Assembly (NCBI RefSeq): GCF_000272105.2
Contig: NZ_AJZD02000215.1
Span: 23,690-87,689 of the forward strand
Length of the DNA stretch: 64,000 nt
Source: Vibrio splendidus 12E03
GTDB taxonomy: Bacteria > Pseudomonadota > Gammaproteobacteria > Enterobacterales > Vibrionaceae
Direction: 5' to 3'
Both the position numbers and the translations under genes were made by a program. Shown here in pieces: positions 33,782-43,627 of the stretch. Position 1 is the first letter of the stretch. Each line of letters starts with the position of its first letter. Below the pieces are notes generated by a model. It searched no databases. It worked only from the letters and a program-made list of their open reading frames with translations, and had not been told where the DNA came from.

Positions 33782-34252
33782 ATGAAAGTGATCGAGGGTG
33801 GCTTCCCAGCGCCAAATGCAAAAATTGCTATCGTTATTGCTCGTTTCAACAGTTTTATTAACGAAAGTTTACTTTCTGGTGCAATCGATACTTTAAAGCG
33901 TCATGGACAAGTAAGCGAAGACAACATCACTGTTGTTCGTTGCCCTGGTGCAGTAGAACTTCCACTTGTAGCGCAGCGCGTTGCAAAAACAGGTAAGTTC
34001 GATGCGATTGTATCTCTTGGTACAGTAATTCGTGGCGGTACACCTCACTTTGACTATGTTTGTAGTGAATGTAATAAAGGTTTGGCACAGGTGTCTCTGG
34101 AATATTCTCTTCCAGTAGCGTTTGGTGTTCTTACTGTTGATACGATCGATCAAGCTATTGAACGCGCAGGAACCAAGGCTGGTAATAAGGGTGCAGAAGC
34201 AGCACTTAGCGCACTTGAGATGATCAACGTTCTTTCTGAAATCGATTCCTAA
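33782..34252 (+). CDS. ribH: RibH, 6,7-dimethyl-8-ribityllumazine synthase
   Basis: A 156-residue enzyme that condenses the pyrimidine from RibD with the four-carbon phosphate from RibBX to give lumazine. Motifs: [20 protein letters not shown] at the N-terminus, [11 protein letters not shown], and the catalytic histidine in [13 protein letters not shown] near residue 88. The ATG at 33782 has AAGGA six bases upstream and gives the family N-terminus; the frame is open further upstream to 33608 but without conservation. Its stop overlaps the nusB start by one base, so both are coupled. Confidence 0.95.
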   Translation: MKVIEGGFPAPNAKIAIVIARFNSFINESLLSGAIDTLKRHGQVSEDNITVVRCPGAVELPLVAQRVAKTGKFDAIVSLGTVIRGGTPHFDYVCSECNKGLAQVSLEYSLPVAFGVLTVDTIDQAIERAGTKAGNKGAEAALSALEMINVLSEIDS

Positions 34253-34719
34253 TGGGGGCCAGTGTGAAACCAGCCGCACGTCGTAACGCACGTCAATTTG
34301 CTCTACAAGCAATTTATTCTTGGCAAATTACTAAAGAAAATATTGCTACCGTTGAAGAACAGTTCTTATCTGGTGGTAAGTATGATGAAGAAGAGCATCA
34401 TGCTGCAGAGCCTGCTCTTGCTATGCCAGAAACAGACGTTGCATACTTCCGCGACCTATTAACTGGTGTTGCTCTTAGCCACATGGAACTTGATAGCAAG
34501 CTTCGTCCATTCGTATCTCGCCCTATGCAAGATCTGGATTTGATGGAACTAGCGCTTCTACGTTTAGCTATGTACGAGATGACTCGTCGCGAAGATGTAC
34601 CATACAAAGTGGTTATCAACGAAGCTATCGAGCTTGCAAAAGTATTTGCAGCAGAAGACAGCCATAAGTTTGTTAACGGTGTGCTTGATAAAGCTGCACC
34701 GCACGTTCGTAAGAAATAA
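34252..34719 (+). CDS. nusB: NusB, transcription antitermination factor
   Basis: A 155-residue all-helical RNA-binding protein of the NusB family that joins NusE (ribosomal S10) on boxA of rRNA operons. Conserved parts include [17 protein letters not shown] at the N-terminus, [16 protein letters not shown] in the middle and [25 protein letters not shown] near the end. The ATG shares a base with the ribH stop; a GTG at 34264 would give a slightly shorter form. Presence after ribH is typical of gammaproteobacteria. A terminator follows. Confidence 0.95.
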   Translation: MGASVKPAARRNARQFALQAIYSWQITKENIATVEEQFLSGGKYDEEEHHAAEPALAMPETDVAYFRDLLTGVALSHMELDSKLRPFVSRPMQDLDLMELALLRLAMYEMTRREDVPYKVVINEAIELAKVFAAEDSHKFVNGVLDKAAPHVRKK

Positions 34720-34738
34720 GACGTTCGTATATTGAATC

Positions 34739-34769
34739 TAAAGGTCAGCTTTTATGCTGGCCTTTTTTG
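34739..34769 (+). terminator. Terminator after nusB
   Basis: AAGGTCAGC and GCTGGCCTT pair (one G-T) around TTTTAT, followed by a T-run. It closes the rib-nusB unit before thiL. Confidence 0.85.
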
Positions 34770-34833
34770 TAACTAAATTTCTGTGATATCCATAATTACG
34801 GCGATTTTTATGAGACTAAAGATAGGGCATGTG

Positions 34834-35808
34834 ATGTCTGGCGAATTTAACCTGATTGAAAAATATTTTGTAAATCGACAACCACAACGTAAAGACGTTC
34901 TTCTGGCTGCTGGCGATGATTGTGCTTTGGTCAAAGCGCCGGGCAATGTTGAGATAGCGATCAGCACCGACACCTTAGTGGCTGGTACCCATTTCTTAGC
35001 TGAGGCGAATCCGGCTTGGGTGGCGCACAAGGCGTTGGCTTCCAATATCAGTGATCTTGCCGCTATGGGCGCAACGCCGGCGTGGGTCTCTTTTGCTTTA
35101 ACTATGCCTGAAATCGACGAAGCATGGCTTGCTCCTTTCTGTGACTCTTTTTTTAAACTCGCAGACTACTTTGGTATTCAGTTAATTGGTGGCGACACCA
35201 CCAAAGGCCCACTAAGCCTGACACTGACTGTACAAGGCTTTGTTCCTGAAGGGCGAGCGCTGCGCAGAGATGGCGCGAAAGTGGGTGACTGGATTTACGT
35301 AACAGGTAACCTAGGTGACAGTAAAGCTGGCCTAGAGGTGCTACTTAACCCAGAGCAGAACAAAGCGAAGCCCTATGCTGCTGAGCTAGAAGAGAGACAT
35401 TATGTGAGCACTCCACGAGTGTTAGCTGGTCAGGCGCTAGTGAACCTTGCTTCATCGGCGATTGATATCTCTGATGGTGTTATTGCTGATTTAAAACATA
35501 TCCTTAAGCGTTCTCAAGTTGGCGCGAGTATTGATGTAAGCACGCTGCCTATCTCTGCAGAATTACGTCAGTTCGCTCCTGATATCATTTCAGCTCAGCA
35601 GTATGCGCTAACGAGTGGTGAAGAGTACGAGCTGTGCTTTACTGTACCAGAAGAGAATAAAGGGTCGTTGGAAAGTGCTTTGTCACACACAGGTACAAAA
35701 GTCACCTGCATTGGCCAGATAAGACCTGTAGAATATTTTGAATTACACAATAATGGTGAACCACTAAGCTGGAACTTAACTGGTTACGATCACTTTAAGG
35801 TTAATTGA
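34834..35808 (+). CDS. thiL: ThiL, thiamine-monophosphate kinase
   Basis: A 324-residue kinase of the PurM/AIR synthase superfamily that phosphorylates thiamine monophosphate to thiamine pyrophosphate, the cofactor used by Dxs encoded nearby. Motifs: MSGEFNLIEKYF at the start, LAAGDDCALV near residue 30, ISTDTLVAGTHFL, ASNISDLAAMGA and IGGDTTKGPLSLT. The ATG at 34834 has AGGG seven bases upstream and fits E. coli ThiL (325); the frame upstream to 34783 is not conserved. The stop overlaps the pgpA start codon by one base. Confidence 0.95.
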   Translation: MSGEFNLIEKYFVNRQPQRKDVLLAAGDDCALVKAPGNVEIAISTDTLVAGTHFLAEANPAWVAHKALASNISDLAAMGATPAWVSFALTMPEIDEAWLAPFCDSFFKLADYFGIQLIGGDTTKGPLSLTLTVQGFVPEGRALRRDGAKVGDWIYVTGNLGDSKAGLEVLLNPEQNKAKPYAAELEERHYVSTPRVLAGQALVNLASSAIDISDGVIADLKHILKRSQVGASIDVSTLPISAELRQFAPDIISAQQYALTSGEEYELCFTVPEENKGSLESALSHTGTKVTCIGQIRPVEYFELHNNGEPLSWNLTGYDHFKVN

Positions 35809-36314
35809 TGACAAACCCACTTTCTCTTATTTCTCTTAAAAACCCTTGGCATTTCTTAGCAACGGGTTTTGGCAGTGGCTTATCGCCTATTATTCCCGGC
35901 ACAATGGGCACGCTTGCGTCAATTCCGTTGTACCTATTGTTGGTTCAGTTACCGTTTCCTGCTTACGTTGCCGTGGTGGTGGTAAGCTGCATGATTGGTA
36001 TTAAGATCTGCCAAGTAACGTCTGACGATATGGGCGTGCATGACCACGGTTCTATCGTTTGGGATGAGTTTGCGGGCTTTTGGATCACCATGAGCTTAGT
36101 GCCTATGTTGAATATCCCTGCTGATGACTGGAAGTGGCTGCTGACTGGTTTTGTGCTTTTCCGCTTCTTTGACATGGTGAAACCATGGCCGATTGGTTGG
36201 TTAGATGCACGAATTCACGGCGGTTTAGGTATCATGATTGACGATATTGTAGCGGGTATTATGGCGGCTATTTCGTTGTATGCCGTGGCACATTTCGCTG
36301 GTTGGTTAGTGTGA
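35808..36314 (+). CDS. pgpA: PgpA, phosphatidylglycerophosphatase A
   Basis: A 168-residue inner-membrane phosphatase that turns phosphatidylglycerol phosphate into phosphatidylglycerol. Motifs: HFLATGFGSGLSPIIPGTMGTLASIP near the N-terminus, VHDHGSIVWDEFAGFW around residue 77, and FRFFDMVKPWPIGWLD near residue 122; about four hydrophobic segments. The ATG at 35808 overlaps the thiL stop (TGATG), indicating coupling. The thiL-pgpA pair after nusB is a common gammaproteobacterial order. A bidirectional terminator separates it from convergent dxs. Confidence 0.95.
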   Translation: MTNPLSLISLKNPWHFLATGFGSGLSPIIPGTMGTLASIPLYLLLVQLPFPAYVAVVVVSCMIGIKICQVTSDDMGVHDHGSIVWDEFAGFWITMSLVPMLNIPADDWKWLLTGFVLFRFFDMVKPWPIGWLDARIHGGLGIMIDDIVAGIMAAISLYAVAHFAGWLV

Positions 36315-36349
36315 GCTAACTGAAAGACCAAACTAATTAGCAGATACTA

Positions 36350-36379
36350 AAAAGGTTGACCCTAGGGCCAACCTTTTTT
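36350..36379. terminator. Bidirectional terminator between pgpA and dxs
   Basis: AAAAGGTTG and CAACCTTTT enclose CCCTAGGG; A and T runs on both sides. It separates convergent transcripts. Confidence 0.88.
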
Positions 36380-36386
36380 GTTTGCG

Positions 36387-36410
36387 GAGCTTACGAGCTT
36401 ACGAGCTTAC
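36387..36410. repeat. Three tandem 8-bp repeats
   Basis: GAGCTTAC occurs three times in direct succession just downstream of the dxs stop on the minus strand. Confidence 0.9.
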
Positions 36411-36419
36411 GTATTAAGG

Positions 36420-38303
36420 CTATTTAGCAAGGTAGTCAGAGATAGACTTCTCAATACCTTTCGCGTCCAAACCAAGCTCTTCATGCAGTTCGCCTTGCGT
36501 ACCTTGAGCAATGAACTTGTCTGGTAGGCCAAGGTTCAATACTGGCATCAGCAGTTTCTCTTGCATCAAGAATTCAATCACACCTGCGCCCGCACCACCT
36601 GCAATCGCATTCTCTTCGATAGTTACCAGAACATCGTGGTCAGCAGCAAGTTGTTTGATTAGAGCTTCATCGAGTGGTTTCACAAAGCGCATATCTGCAA
36701 CCGTCGCATCGATGGCGTCAGCGGCTTGAAGTGCACTCTCAAGGAAAGTACCGAAGCTTAAGATAGCGACTTTCGAGCCATCTTTTGCTTTTTCGCTTTC
36801 GCGAACGATACGACCTTTACCAATCTCAAGCGCGGTAAATTCACTTTGTATCTCAGTGCCCATACCATTACCGCGAGGGTAACGAACGGCACTTGGACCT
36901 GTGTGCTGGTGGCCGGTGTAAAGCATTTGACGACATTCGTTTTCGTCGCTTGGCGCCATGATCACCATGTTTGGAATGCAACGCATAAAGCTTAAGTCGA
37001 ACGCACCTTGGTGTGTTTGACCATCAGCGCCGACAAGACCAGCACGGTCGATAGCGAACATGACCGGTAAGTCCATGATAGCCACATCGTGGATCAGTTG
37101 ATCGTAACCACGTTGTAGGAACGTCGAGTAGATAGCGACTATCGGCTTATCACCCGCAATCGCCATACCGGTTGCTAGCGTCACAGCATGCTGCTCAGCA
37201 ATCGCTACGTCGAAGTATTGTTCTGGGTACTCTTTCGAGAAACGCACCATGCCAGAGCCTTCACGCATTGCAGGCGTGATCGCCATCAGCTTAGGATCTT
37301 GCGCGGCCATATCACACAGGAAGTCGCCAAAAATCTTAGAGAAAGTTGGTTTAGAGCTGGTGCTCTTAGGCAGACTTGAGTGTGCGGGATCGAATTTCGG
37401 TACGCCGTGGTAACCGATTGGATCTTTCTCAGCTGGCTCGTAGCCTTTGCCTTTCTTAGTCATGATATGCAGGAACTGAGGACCTTTAAGGTCTCTCATG
37501 TTCTTAAGCGTTTTAATCAGCTCATTGACATCGTGACCATCAATTGGGCCAATGTAGTTAAAGCCTAACTCTTCGAACATGGTGCCAGGGACTACCATGC
37601 CTTTTAGATGTTCTTCTGTACGACGAACCAGCTCTTTAATCGGCGGAACGCCTGATAGCACTTTCTTGCCGCCCTCACGAATTGACGTGTAAAGACTGCC
37701 AGAAAGAACTTGAGCTAGGTGGTTGTTTAGCGCACCTACGTTTTCAGAGATCGACATCTCGTTATCGTTCAGGATAACCAGCATGTCATTGTGAATATCG
37801 CCCGCATGGTTCATGGCTTCAAATGCCATACCTGCTGTAATCGCGCCATCACCAATCACACTCACGACTTTACGGTTCTTGCCTTCTTTCTTCGCACTGA
37901 TAGCCATACCAAGTGCAGCACTGATCGACGTTGAAGAGTGACCAACAGAAAGGGTGTCGTATTCGCTCTCTTGACGCCATGGGAATGGGTGCAGTCCATC
38001 TTTTTGACGGATAGTCGACAAGCGGTCGCGACGACCAGTAAGAATTTTATGCGGGTATGCTTGGTGGCCAACATCCCAAACCAACTGGTCAAAAGGCGTG
38101 TTGTACACATAGTGCAGAGCAACTGTCAGCTCCACTGTACCTAAGCCTGACGCTAAGTGACCGCTTGACTGGCTCACTGAGTTAAGAAGATAGGTACGTA
38201 ATTCATCACAAAGCTGTGTAAGCGTCTCTTTTGGAAGTAGACGCAAATCCTCTGGCTTATCAGCCAAAGCAAGAGTTGGGTACTTTGATATATCAAGAGT
38301 CAT
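36420..38303 (-). CDS. dxs: Dxs, 1-deoxy-D-xylulose-5-phosphate synthase
   Basis: A 627-residue thiamine-pyrophosphate enzyme that joins pyruvate and glyceraldehyde-3-phosphate, the first step of the MEP isoprenoid pathway. The cofactor motif is [20 protein letters not shown] near residue 150 with [13 protein letters not shown]; the second half has the transketolase-like [14 protein letters not shown] (about residue 370), [15 protein letters not shown] and the histidine-containing YPRGNG. Length fits the family (620). It is the last gene of xseB-ispA-dxs, 21 bp after ispA. Confidence 0.97.
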   Translation of the reverse strand: MTLDISKYPTLALADKPEDLRLLPKETLTQLCDELRTYLLNSVSQSSGHLASGLGTVELTVALHYVYNTPFDQLVWDVGHQAYPHKILTGRRDRLSTIRQKDGLHPFPWRQESEYDTLSVGHSSTSISAALGMAISAKKEGKNRKVVSVIGDGAITAGMAFEAMNHAGDIHNDMLVILNDNEMSISENVGALNNHLAQVLSGSLYTSIREGGKKVLSGVPPIKELVRRTEEHLKGMVVPGTMFEELGFNYIGPIDGHDVNELIKTLKNMRDLKGPQFLHIMTKKGKGYEPAEKDPIGYHGVPKFDPAHSSLPKSTSSKPTFSKIFGDFLCDMAAQDPKLMAITPAMREGSGMVRFSKEYPEQYFDVAIAEQHAVTLATGMAIAGDKPIVAIYSTFLQRGYDQLIHDVAIMDLPVMFAIDRAGLVGADGQTHQGAFDLSFMRCIPNMVIMAPSDENECRQMLYTGHQHTGPSAVRYPRGNGMGTEIQSEFTALEIGKGRIVRESEKAKDGSKVAILSFGTFLESALQAADAIDATVADMRFVKPLDEALIKQLAADHDVLVTIEENAIAGGAGAGVIEFLMQEKLLMPVLNLGLPDKFIAQGTQGELHEELGLDAKGIEKSISDYLAK

Positions 38304-38324
38304 AGGTAATGCGCGCTTATTGTC

Positions 38325-39209
38325 TTAGTTCTTGCGCTCGATGACGTATCGGGCGAACTCTTCGAGTGACTGGGTATTGTATGGGATTGCAGCCAAAGCT
38401 TGAAGCGCTTCCTGTAGCAGAGTTTGCGCTTTTTCTTGAGCGCCCTCTAAACCTAACAAAGAAGGGTAGGTGCTTTTGTTCAATTCTTGGTCAGAACCCT
38501 GTGGTTTACCCAAAGTTTCAGTATCGCTAGTGATATCTAAAATATCATCTTGAACCTGGAATGCTAATCCAATGGCATCGGCGTACTTGTCTAATTGAGG
38601 CATCACTTCAAACGCTTTTTCACCAGCAGCAAGCGCACCTAAACGAATCGCACATTTCATTAGCGCACCCGTTTTATTGCGATGAACTTCTTCTAACTCT
38701 TCTAGCGTGACAGAGCGGTTTTCAGCTTCAATATCAAGTGCTTGTCCAATACACATACCTTGTGCACCAGAGGCTTCAGCTAGGCGTTGAATCATTTGAA
38801 CGCGATTGCTTTCACCGTCAGCACTTAATGTACCTTCCGCAAGTATAGTAAACGCGAGAGTTTGTAGTGCATCGCCAGTTAAAATTGCCGTTGCTTCATC
38901 GTATTTGATGTGACAAGTCTGATGGCCACGACGCAGTTCATCGTCGTCCATTGCTGGAAGGTCGTCGTGAATCAGAGAATAGGCATGAATACATTCGATT
39001 GCAGATGCTGGAGTGTCGAGTTCTTCAGCGGTGCAGCCGAGCATTTCCCCTGTAATGTAGACAAGAAATGGACGTGCGCGTTTACCGCCTAAAAGTAACC
39101 CATAACGCATCGCGTTGATCAGGTTCTGATTTTGGTGTGGTAGGCGATCAAGCCAAAGGTTCAATTGCTCGTTATTACGTGCTTGATAAGACAATAAAGT
39201 CTCGATCAT
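38325..39209 (-). CDS. ispA: IspA, farnesyl-diphosphate synthase
   Basis: A 294-residue short-chain prenyltransferase making farnesyl diphosphate from isopentenyl and dimethylallyl or geranyl diphosphate. The two aspartate-rich motifs are visible: SLIHDDLPAMDDDELRRG (about residue 80) and FQVQDDILDITSD (about residue 220); GGKRARP lies before the first. Start choice: the ATG at 39209 gives MIETLLSYQ, in line with Vibrio homologues; an ATG four codons upstream (39221) is also possible. It lies between xseB and dxs and works downstream of Dxs in isoprenoid supply. Confidence 0.94.
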   Translation of the reverse strand: MIETLLSYQARNNEQLNLWLDRLPHQNQNLINAMRYGLLLGGKRARPFLVYITGEMLGCTAEELDTPASAIECIHAYSLIHDDLPAMDDDELRRGHQTCHIKYDEATAILTGDALQTLAFTILAEGTLSADGESNRVQMIQRLAEASGAQGMCIGQALDIEAENRSVTLEELEEVHRNKTGALMKCAIRLGALAAGEKAFEVMPQLDKYADAIGLAFQVQDDILDITSDTETLGKPQGSDQELNKSTYPSLLGLEGAQEKAQTLLQEALQALAAIPYNTQSLEEFARYVIERKN

Positions 39210-39229
39210 AGGGGATCTCATACAATTCG

Positions 39230-39472
39230 TTATTCTGGTTGTGGGTTAAAGTCACTAAGTTCTGCGTTTTCATCATTTTGCAGTAGGATGCTAACACGCT
39301 GTTCAGCATCATTTAGTTTGCTTTGACCGGCACGAGCGAGGGAGATGCCTCGTTCGAACTTTTTCAGCGCATCATCTAAAGCTAGATCACCATTTTCTAG
39401 TTGATCAACCAAGCCATCAAGCTCTTCGATTGCTGCTTCAAAGCTCATATTTTCAGGTTTCTTAGTAGCCAT
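39230..39472 (-). CDS. xseB: XseB, exodeoxyribonuclease VII small subunit
   Basis: An 80-residue protein of the XseB family, with MSFEAAIEELDGLVDQLENGDLALDDALKKFERGISLARAGQSKL covering almost the whole helical domain. It binds the large subunit XseA in ExoVII, which degrades single-stranded DNA to oligonucleotides. It heads the operon xseB-ispA-dxs, the same order as in E. coli; ispA follows after about 10-20 bp. Confidence 0.95.
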   Translation of the reverse strand: MATKKPENMSFEAAIEELDGLVDQLENGDLALDDALKKFERGISLARAGQSKLNDAEQRVSILLQNDENAELSDFNPQPE

Positions 39473-39695
39473 AATAAATCTGCGTTTGGAAAGATGAACG
39501 AACGTTACCCTAGGCCGCTGAGATGGTCAAATGTAACCAAGAAATTTTGCTAGAAAGTTCGTTTTTAAGGGGCTTGAACGCACTTTGCTTGAATAACCTT
39601 AGCTTTATCGAGTTTATACGCTACGTATAAGAGCAAAGTAAGCCAATAGTTGGGATTCAAAAACGAAAAGTGTGATACTTAGGCCAAGAATTTAC

Positions 39696-39722
39696 TAAAA
39701 GATCTTATAGTCTTGCCGATAC
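39696..39722 (+). promoter_or_regulatory. Sigma-28 (FliA) promoter of pomAB
   Basis: TAAA (39696-39699), then 15 bases, then GCCGATAC (39715-39722): the flagellar consensus TAAA-N15-GCCGATAA with one mismatch. It lies about 50 bp before the pomA start. Confidence 0.88.
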
Positions 39723-39770
39723 AAAGATTATCGTCGACATAGAGCTACAAAAAAGCATGAGGAGTGCTCA

Positions 39771-40535
39771 GTGGATTTAGCAACCCTAATAGGTTTGATT
39801 GGTGGATTTGCCTTTGTAATTATGGCAATGATCCTAGGTGGAAGCCTCGGGATGTTCTATGACACGACATCCATTTTGATCGTAGTTGGTGGCTCAACCT
39901 TTGTTGTTCTAATGAAGTTCACCATGGGACAGTTCTTTGGTGCGACTAAAATCGCAGGCAAAGCTTTTATGTTTAAAGCGGATGAGCCTGAAGATCTTAT
40001 TGCGAAAGTTGTAGAGATGGCTGACGCTGCTCGTAAAGGTGGCTTCTTAGCACTTGAAGAGATGGAAATTAACAACAGTTTCATGCAAAAGGGCATCGAC
40101 CTATTGGTGGATGGCCATGATGGTGATGTGGTGCGTGCTGCACTGCAAAAAGACATAGCATTAACCACAGAACGTCACGAGCAGGGCGCGAAAGTGTTCT
40201 CTGCATTCGGTGATGTTGCCCCTGCGATGGGTATGATTGGTACCTTGGTTGGCCTGGTAGCCATGCTTTCGAACATGGATGATCCTAAAGCGATCGGTCC
40301 TGCGATGGCGGTGGCACTTTTAACCACACTATATGGTGCGATTCTTTCGAACATGGTGTTCTTTCCAATTGCTGACAAACTTGCGTTACGTCGTGACCAA
40401 GAGACACTCAACCGTCGTTTGGTGATGGATGGCGTATTAGCGATTCAAGATGGCCAGAACCCACGAGTTATTGATGGTTACCTCAAGAGCTACCTGAACG
40501 AAGGTAAGCGCACGATTGATGGTGAACCGGCGTAA
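39771..40535 (+). CDS. pomA: PomA, sodium-driven flagellar stator protein
   Basis: A 254-residue MotA-family inner-membrane protein with four membrane segments (about residues 4-24, 30-48, 150-172 and 180-202) and a large cytoplasmic loop between the second and third that contacts the rotor. LIGGFAFVIMAMILGGSLGMF at the N-terminus and GDVAPAMGMIGTLVGLVAML with PAMAVALLTTLYGAI near residue 140-190 match Vibrio PomA. With PomB it forms the channel coupling sodium influx to rotation of the polar flagellum. The start is a GTG with GAGGAG upstream. pomB follows after 12 bp. Confidence 0.96.
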   Translation: MDLATLIGLIGGFAFVIMAMILGGSLGMFYDTTSILIVVGGSTFVVLMKFTMGQFFGATKIAGKAFMFKADEPEDLIAKVVEMADAARKGGFLALEEMEINNSFMQKGIDLLVDGHDGDVVRAALQKDIALTTERHEQGAKVFSAFGDVAPAMGMIGTLVGLVAMLSNMDDPKAIGPAMAVALLTTLYGAILSNMVFFPIADKLALRRDQETLNRRLVMDGVLAIQDGQNPRVIDGYLKSYLNEGKRTIDGEPA

Positions 40536-40547
40536 GAGGAGTTGAAG

Positions 40548-41495
40548 ATGGATGAAGAGAATCCATGTAAATGTCCTCCTCCTGGGTTACCTCAATGGAT
40601 GGGGACATTTGCTGACTTGATGTCGCTGCTGATGTGTTTCTTCGTACTGCTGCTCTCATTCTCTGAGATGGACGTCCTGAAGTTCAAACAGATCGCTGGC
40701 TCGATGAAATTTGCGTTTGGTGTACAAAACCGCTTGGAAGTGAAAGACATTCCTAAAGGCACCAGCATCATTGCACAAGAGTTTCGACCTGGTCGTCCAG
40801 AGCCGACACCGATTGATGTGATCATGCAGCAGACGATTGATATTACGCAGCAAACGCTGGAGTTTCATGAAGGTGAATCTGAGCGTGCTGGCGGTACCAT
40901 GCGTGATCAAGGCAAGATGACCGGAGGCAAGTCGCCAGAGGTTTCGACTCACGACAATCAAAACTCTGAGTCAGACCAACAGCAACAACAAGCTGAAGCT
41001 CAATCGCAAGAGATGGAAACCTTAATGGAAAGCATCAAGAAGGCGTTGGAGCGAGAGATAGACCAAGGCGCGATTGAAGTTGAAAATCTTGGCCAGCAGA
41101 TTGTGATTCGAATTCGTGAGAAGGGTGCATTCCCATCAGGTTCTGCTTTCCTACAGCCTAAGTTCCGACCTTTGGTGAGACAGGTAGCTGAACTGGTTAA
41201 AGATGTTCCAGGTATTGTTCGAATCTCAGGGCACACCGATAATCAACGTCTTGATTCCGAGCTTTATCGCTCTAATTGGGACTTGTCATCACAGCGAGCA
41301 GTGTCTGTTGCTCAAGAGATGGAAAAGGTGCGTGGTTTCTCTCATCAACGCTTGAGAGTACGTGGCATGGCGGATACCGAACCAGTCGAGCCGAACGATA
41401 CTGAATGGCAACGTAGCCTCAACCGCCGCGTTGAAATCAGCATCATGCAGGGCGAACCGCTTTACAGTGATGAAGTGCCTGTTATTAATGAATAG
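40548..41495 (+). CDS. pomB: PomB, sodium-driven flagellar stator protein with OmpA-like domain
   Basis: A 315-residue MotB-family protein, the same length as V. alginolyticus PomB and very similar to it. A short cytoplasmic tail with a Cys-Pro-rich stretch (CKCPPPGLP) leads to one membrane helix that carries the sodium-binding aspartate D23 in TFADLMSLLMCFFVLLLSF (D24 in V. alginolyticus). A linker with a glutamine run (QQQQQ, about residue 147) precedes the periplasmic OmpA-like peptidoglycan-binding domain (ISGHTDN ... LRVRGMADT ... NRRVEI). The ATG at 40548 has AGAGGAG six bases upstream; a TTG two codons earlier has no room for a ribosome site. Transcribed with pomA from the sigma-28 promoter. 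Confidence 0.97.
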   Translation: MDEENPCKCPPPGLPQWMGTFADLMSLLMCFFVLLLSFSEMDVLKFKQIAGSMKFAFGVQNRLEVKDIPKGTSIIAQEFRPGRPEPTPIDVIMQQTIDITQQTLEFHEGESERAGGTMRDQGKMTGGKSPEVSTHDNQNSESDQQQQQAEAQSQEMETLMESIKKALEREIDQGAIEVENLGQQIVIRIREKGAFPSGSAFLQPKFRPLVRQVAELVKDVPGIVRISGHTDNQRLDSELYRSNWDLSSQRAVSVAQEMEKVRGFSHQRLRVRGMADTEPVEPNDTEWQRSLNRRVEISIMQGEPLYSDEVPVINE

Positions 41496-41534
41496 CCTAT
41501 ACGTGTACACACGGTAGCATGCAGATAGCATCGA

Positions 41535-41567
41535 AAGCCCAACCTTATAATGAGGTTGGGCTTTTTG
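41535..41567 (+). terminator. Terminator after pomB
   Basis: AAGCCCAACCT and AGGTTGGGCTT pair perfectly, followed by TTTG. Confidence 0.88.
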
Positions 41568-41811
41568 TTTGCTGGTCTTCAATGGTTCTTTGCGGTATTT
41601 ATGTCGTTTCGAAACCTGCTACTGTTAATAACAAGCGGTTTAATGATGGTGTTGCAGCAAGCACTCTTTTCCTTGCTTCACTTTCTCATGTATAATTCGC
41701 GCCCTTAGATTTAGATATGATCTATTCTTGCTTCAAGTGCTGTGTAAATTCTCTAATTTACTTGGCGATGAGCGTTTTCAAAATTTTGAACATTAATGTT
41801 GTGAAAGTACT

Positions 41812-43260
41812 ATGAAATTTATTGTTAAGCCCCATCCGGAAATTTTTGTAAAAAGTGAATCGGTGCGTAAGCGCTTCACAAGGATTCTAGAGTGCAACAT
41901 TCGTAACGTTATTCAACGTCGCTGTGAAAGTGTTGCGGTATTCAACCGTCGCGATCATATCGAAGTGACATCTGAGAGTGACCAGTACTACGCTGAAGTG
42001 TTAGAGGCTCTGACTCACACTCCAGGTATTCACCACTCTCTTGAAGTTCAACAGTCTGAGTTCAAAGACTTGCACGATATTTACGAGCAAGTACTAGAAC
42101 GCAGCCGTGCTGATATTGAAGGCAAGACTTTCTCTGTACGTGCTAAGCGTCGTGGTAAGCATGACTTTACCTCTATTGAACTTGAGCGCTACGTAGGCGG
42201 CGGTCTAAACCAAGCAGTTGAGTCAGCGAAAGTTCGACTTAAGAACCCTGATGTAACCGTTAAGGTTGAAGTGGCTAACGACAAGCTAAACCAAGTTCTA
42301 GCTCGTCACAAAGGCCTAGGTGGCTTCCCTCTTGGCACTCAAGAAGATCTACTAAGCTTGATCTCAGGCGGCTTTGATTCTGGTGTTTCAAGCTACCTGC
42401 ACATCAAACGTGGCTCTAAGGTTCACTACTGTTTCTTCAACCTTGGTGGCCCAGCGCACGAGATTGGCGTTAAGCAAGTAGCTCACTACCTATGGAATAA
42501 ATACGGCTCATCTGCAAAGGTGAAGTTCATTTCTGTAGACTTTGAACCTGTGGTTGCTGAAATCCTTGAGAACGTAGAAGACGGCCAAATGGGCGTTGTT
42601 CTTAAGCGTATGTTCATGCGTGCTGGTGGTATGGTTGCAGAGCGCTTCGGTATTGAAGCTCTAGTAACAGGTGAAGCACTTGGCCAGGTTTCTAGCCAAA
42701 CGCTAACTAACCTTCGCCACATCGACAACGTGACAGACACTTTGATTCTTCGTCCGCTTATCAACTGGGACAAAGAAGACATCATCGACCTTTCTCGTAT
42801 CATCGGTACTGAAGACTTCGCTAAGATAATGCCTGAGTACTGTGGTGTTATCTCTAAGAAGCCAACCGTGAAAGCGAAGAAAGGTAAACTAGAAGCAGAA
42901 GAAGCTAAGTTTAACTTTGAAGTGCTGGATCAAGTAATCGAGAACGCTCGTGTTATGGATATCCGTGACATCGAGAAAGAGAGCCAAGAGCAAGCTCCAG
43001 AAGTTGAACAAGTTCAAGCGGTTGCTGAGGACGCTATTGTTCTTGATATCCGTAGCCCAGAAGAAGAAGACGAAAGCCCGCTAGAGATCGATGGTGTTGA
43101 AATTAAACACATCCCATTCTTCAAGCTTTCGACTCAGTTTGGCGATCTAGACCAAGCGAAAGAGTACTTGCTGTACTGTGACCGTGGTGTAATGAGCCGT
43201 CTACAGGCACTTTACCTACAAGAGCAAGGCTTCCATAACGTTAAGGTTTACCGCCCATAG
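41812..43260 (+). CDS. thiI: ThiI, tRNA 4-thiouridine synthase / thiamine sulphur carrier
   Basis: A 482-residue enzyme with an N-terminal ferredoxin-like and THUMP region (about residues 1-165), an ATP pyrophosphatase domain with the PP-loop [11 protein letters not shown] (about residue 185), and a C-terminal rhodanese domain whose persulphide cysteine is in [12 protein letters not shown] (about residue 455). It adenylates U8 of tRNA and transfers sulphur to make 4-thiouridine, and passes sulphur to ThiS for the thiazole of thiamine. Length equals E. coli ThiI (482). It is a single gene; a TATAAT box is at 41691-41696 in the 316-bp gap upstream. A terminator follows. Confidence 0.97.
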   Translation: MKFIVKPHPEIFVKSESVRKRFTRILECNIRNVIQRRCESVAVFNRRDHIEVTSESDQYYAEVLEALTHTPGIHHSLEVQQSEFKDLHDIYEQVLERSRADIEGKTFSVRAKRRGKHDFTSIELERYVGGGLNQAVESAKVRLKNPDVTVKVEVANDKLNQVLARHKGLGGFPLGTQEDLLSLISGGFDSGVSSYLHIKRGSKVHYCFFNLGGPAHEIGVKQVAHYLWNKYGSSAKVKFISVDFEPVVAEILENVEDGQMGVVLKRMFMRAGGMVAERFGIEALVTGEALGQVSSQTLTNLRHIDNVTDTLILRPLINWDKEDIIDLSRIIGTEDFAKIMPEYCGVISKKPTVKAKKGKLEAEEAKFNFEVLDQVIENARVMDIRDIEKESQEQAPEVEQVQAVAEDAIVLDIRSPEEEDESPLEIDGVEIKHIPFFKLSTQFGDLDQAKEYLLYCDRGVMSRLQALYLQEQGFHNVKVYRP

Positions 43261-43292
43261 TGGTGTGTTGACCAACCGTTAATCATTTTGCA

Positions 43293-43325
43293 AAGCCGCT
43301 TACTGAAAAGTAAGCGGCTTTTTTA
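43293..43325 (+). terminator. Terminator after thiI
   Basis: AAGCCGCTTAC and GTAAGCGGCTT pair around TGAAAA, followed by a T-run. Confidence 0.92.
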
Positions 43326-43627
43326 TTTTCTATTGTGAATGATTTACAGTAGTCAGACAGAGGCGTGAGTTTGGGCGTGCTATCGTCATGCTCAGCATTG
43401 AAATTTTGATTGATAGAAAGAGTGAGCTCTAAACGGGTTTATAAGTGCTGAAGAAGTGTGAGTATCTTGAAGTATTCTGTTACTTTTTAGTGCAACTCAA
43501 TGGTGCTATTTGTATGTGTTCAGTTGATTATTTGAGTAGGTGTCTGATTCTGTGATTAGCGATGAAAAATAATAAAGATTAATTAGCACAGCTATTGATA
43601 AACTTGTTGTTACATTCCTTTGCACAT
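43326..43627. other. Intergenic stretch between thiI and gcvB terminators
   Basis: About 300 AT-rich bases between two converging terminators. I see no gene, repeat or site in it. Confidence 0.5.

Noticed and set aside
33893..34312. A 139-codon frame opposite ribH/nusB
   Set aside because: Shadow of two conserved genes; no homology or start signal.
36387..36410. A CRISPR-like repeat
   Set aside because: The unit is only 8 bp without spacers; it is a simple tandem repeat.
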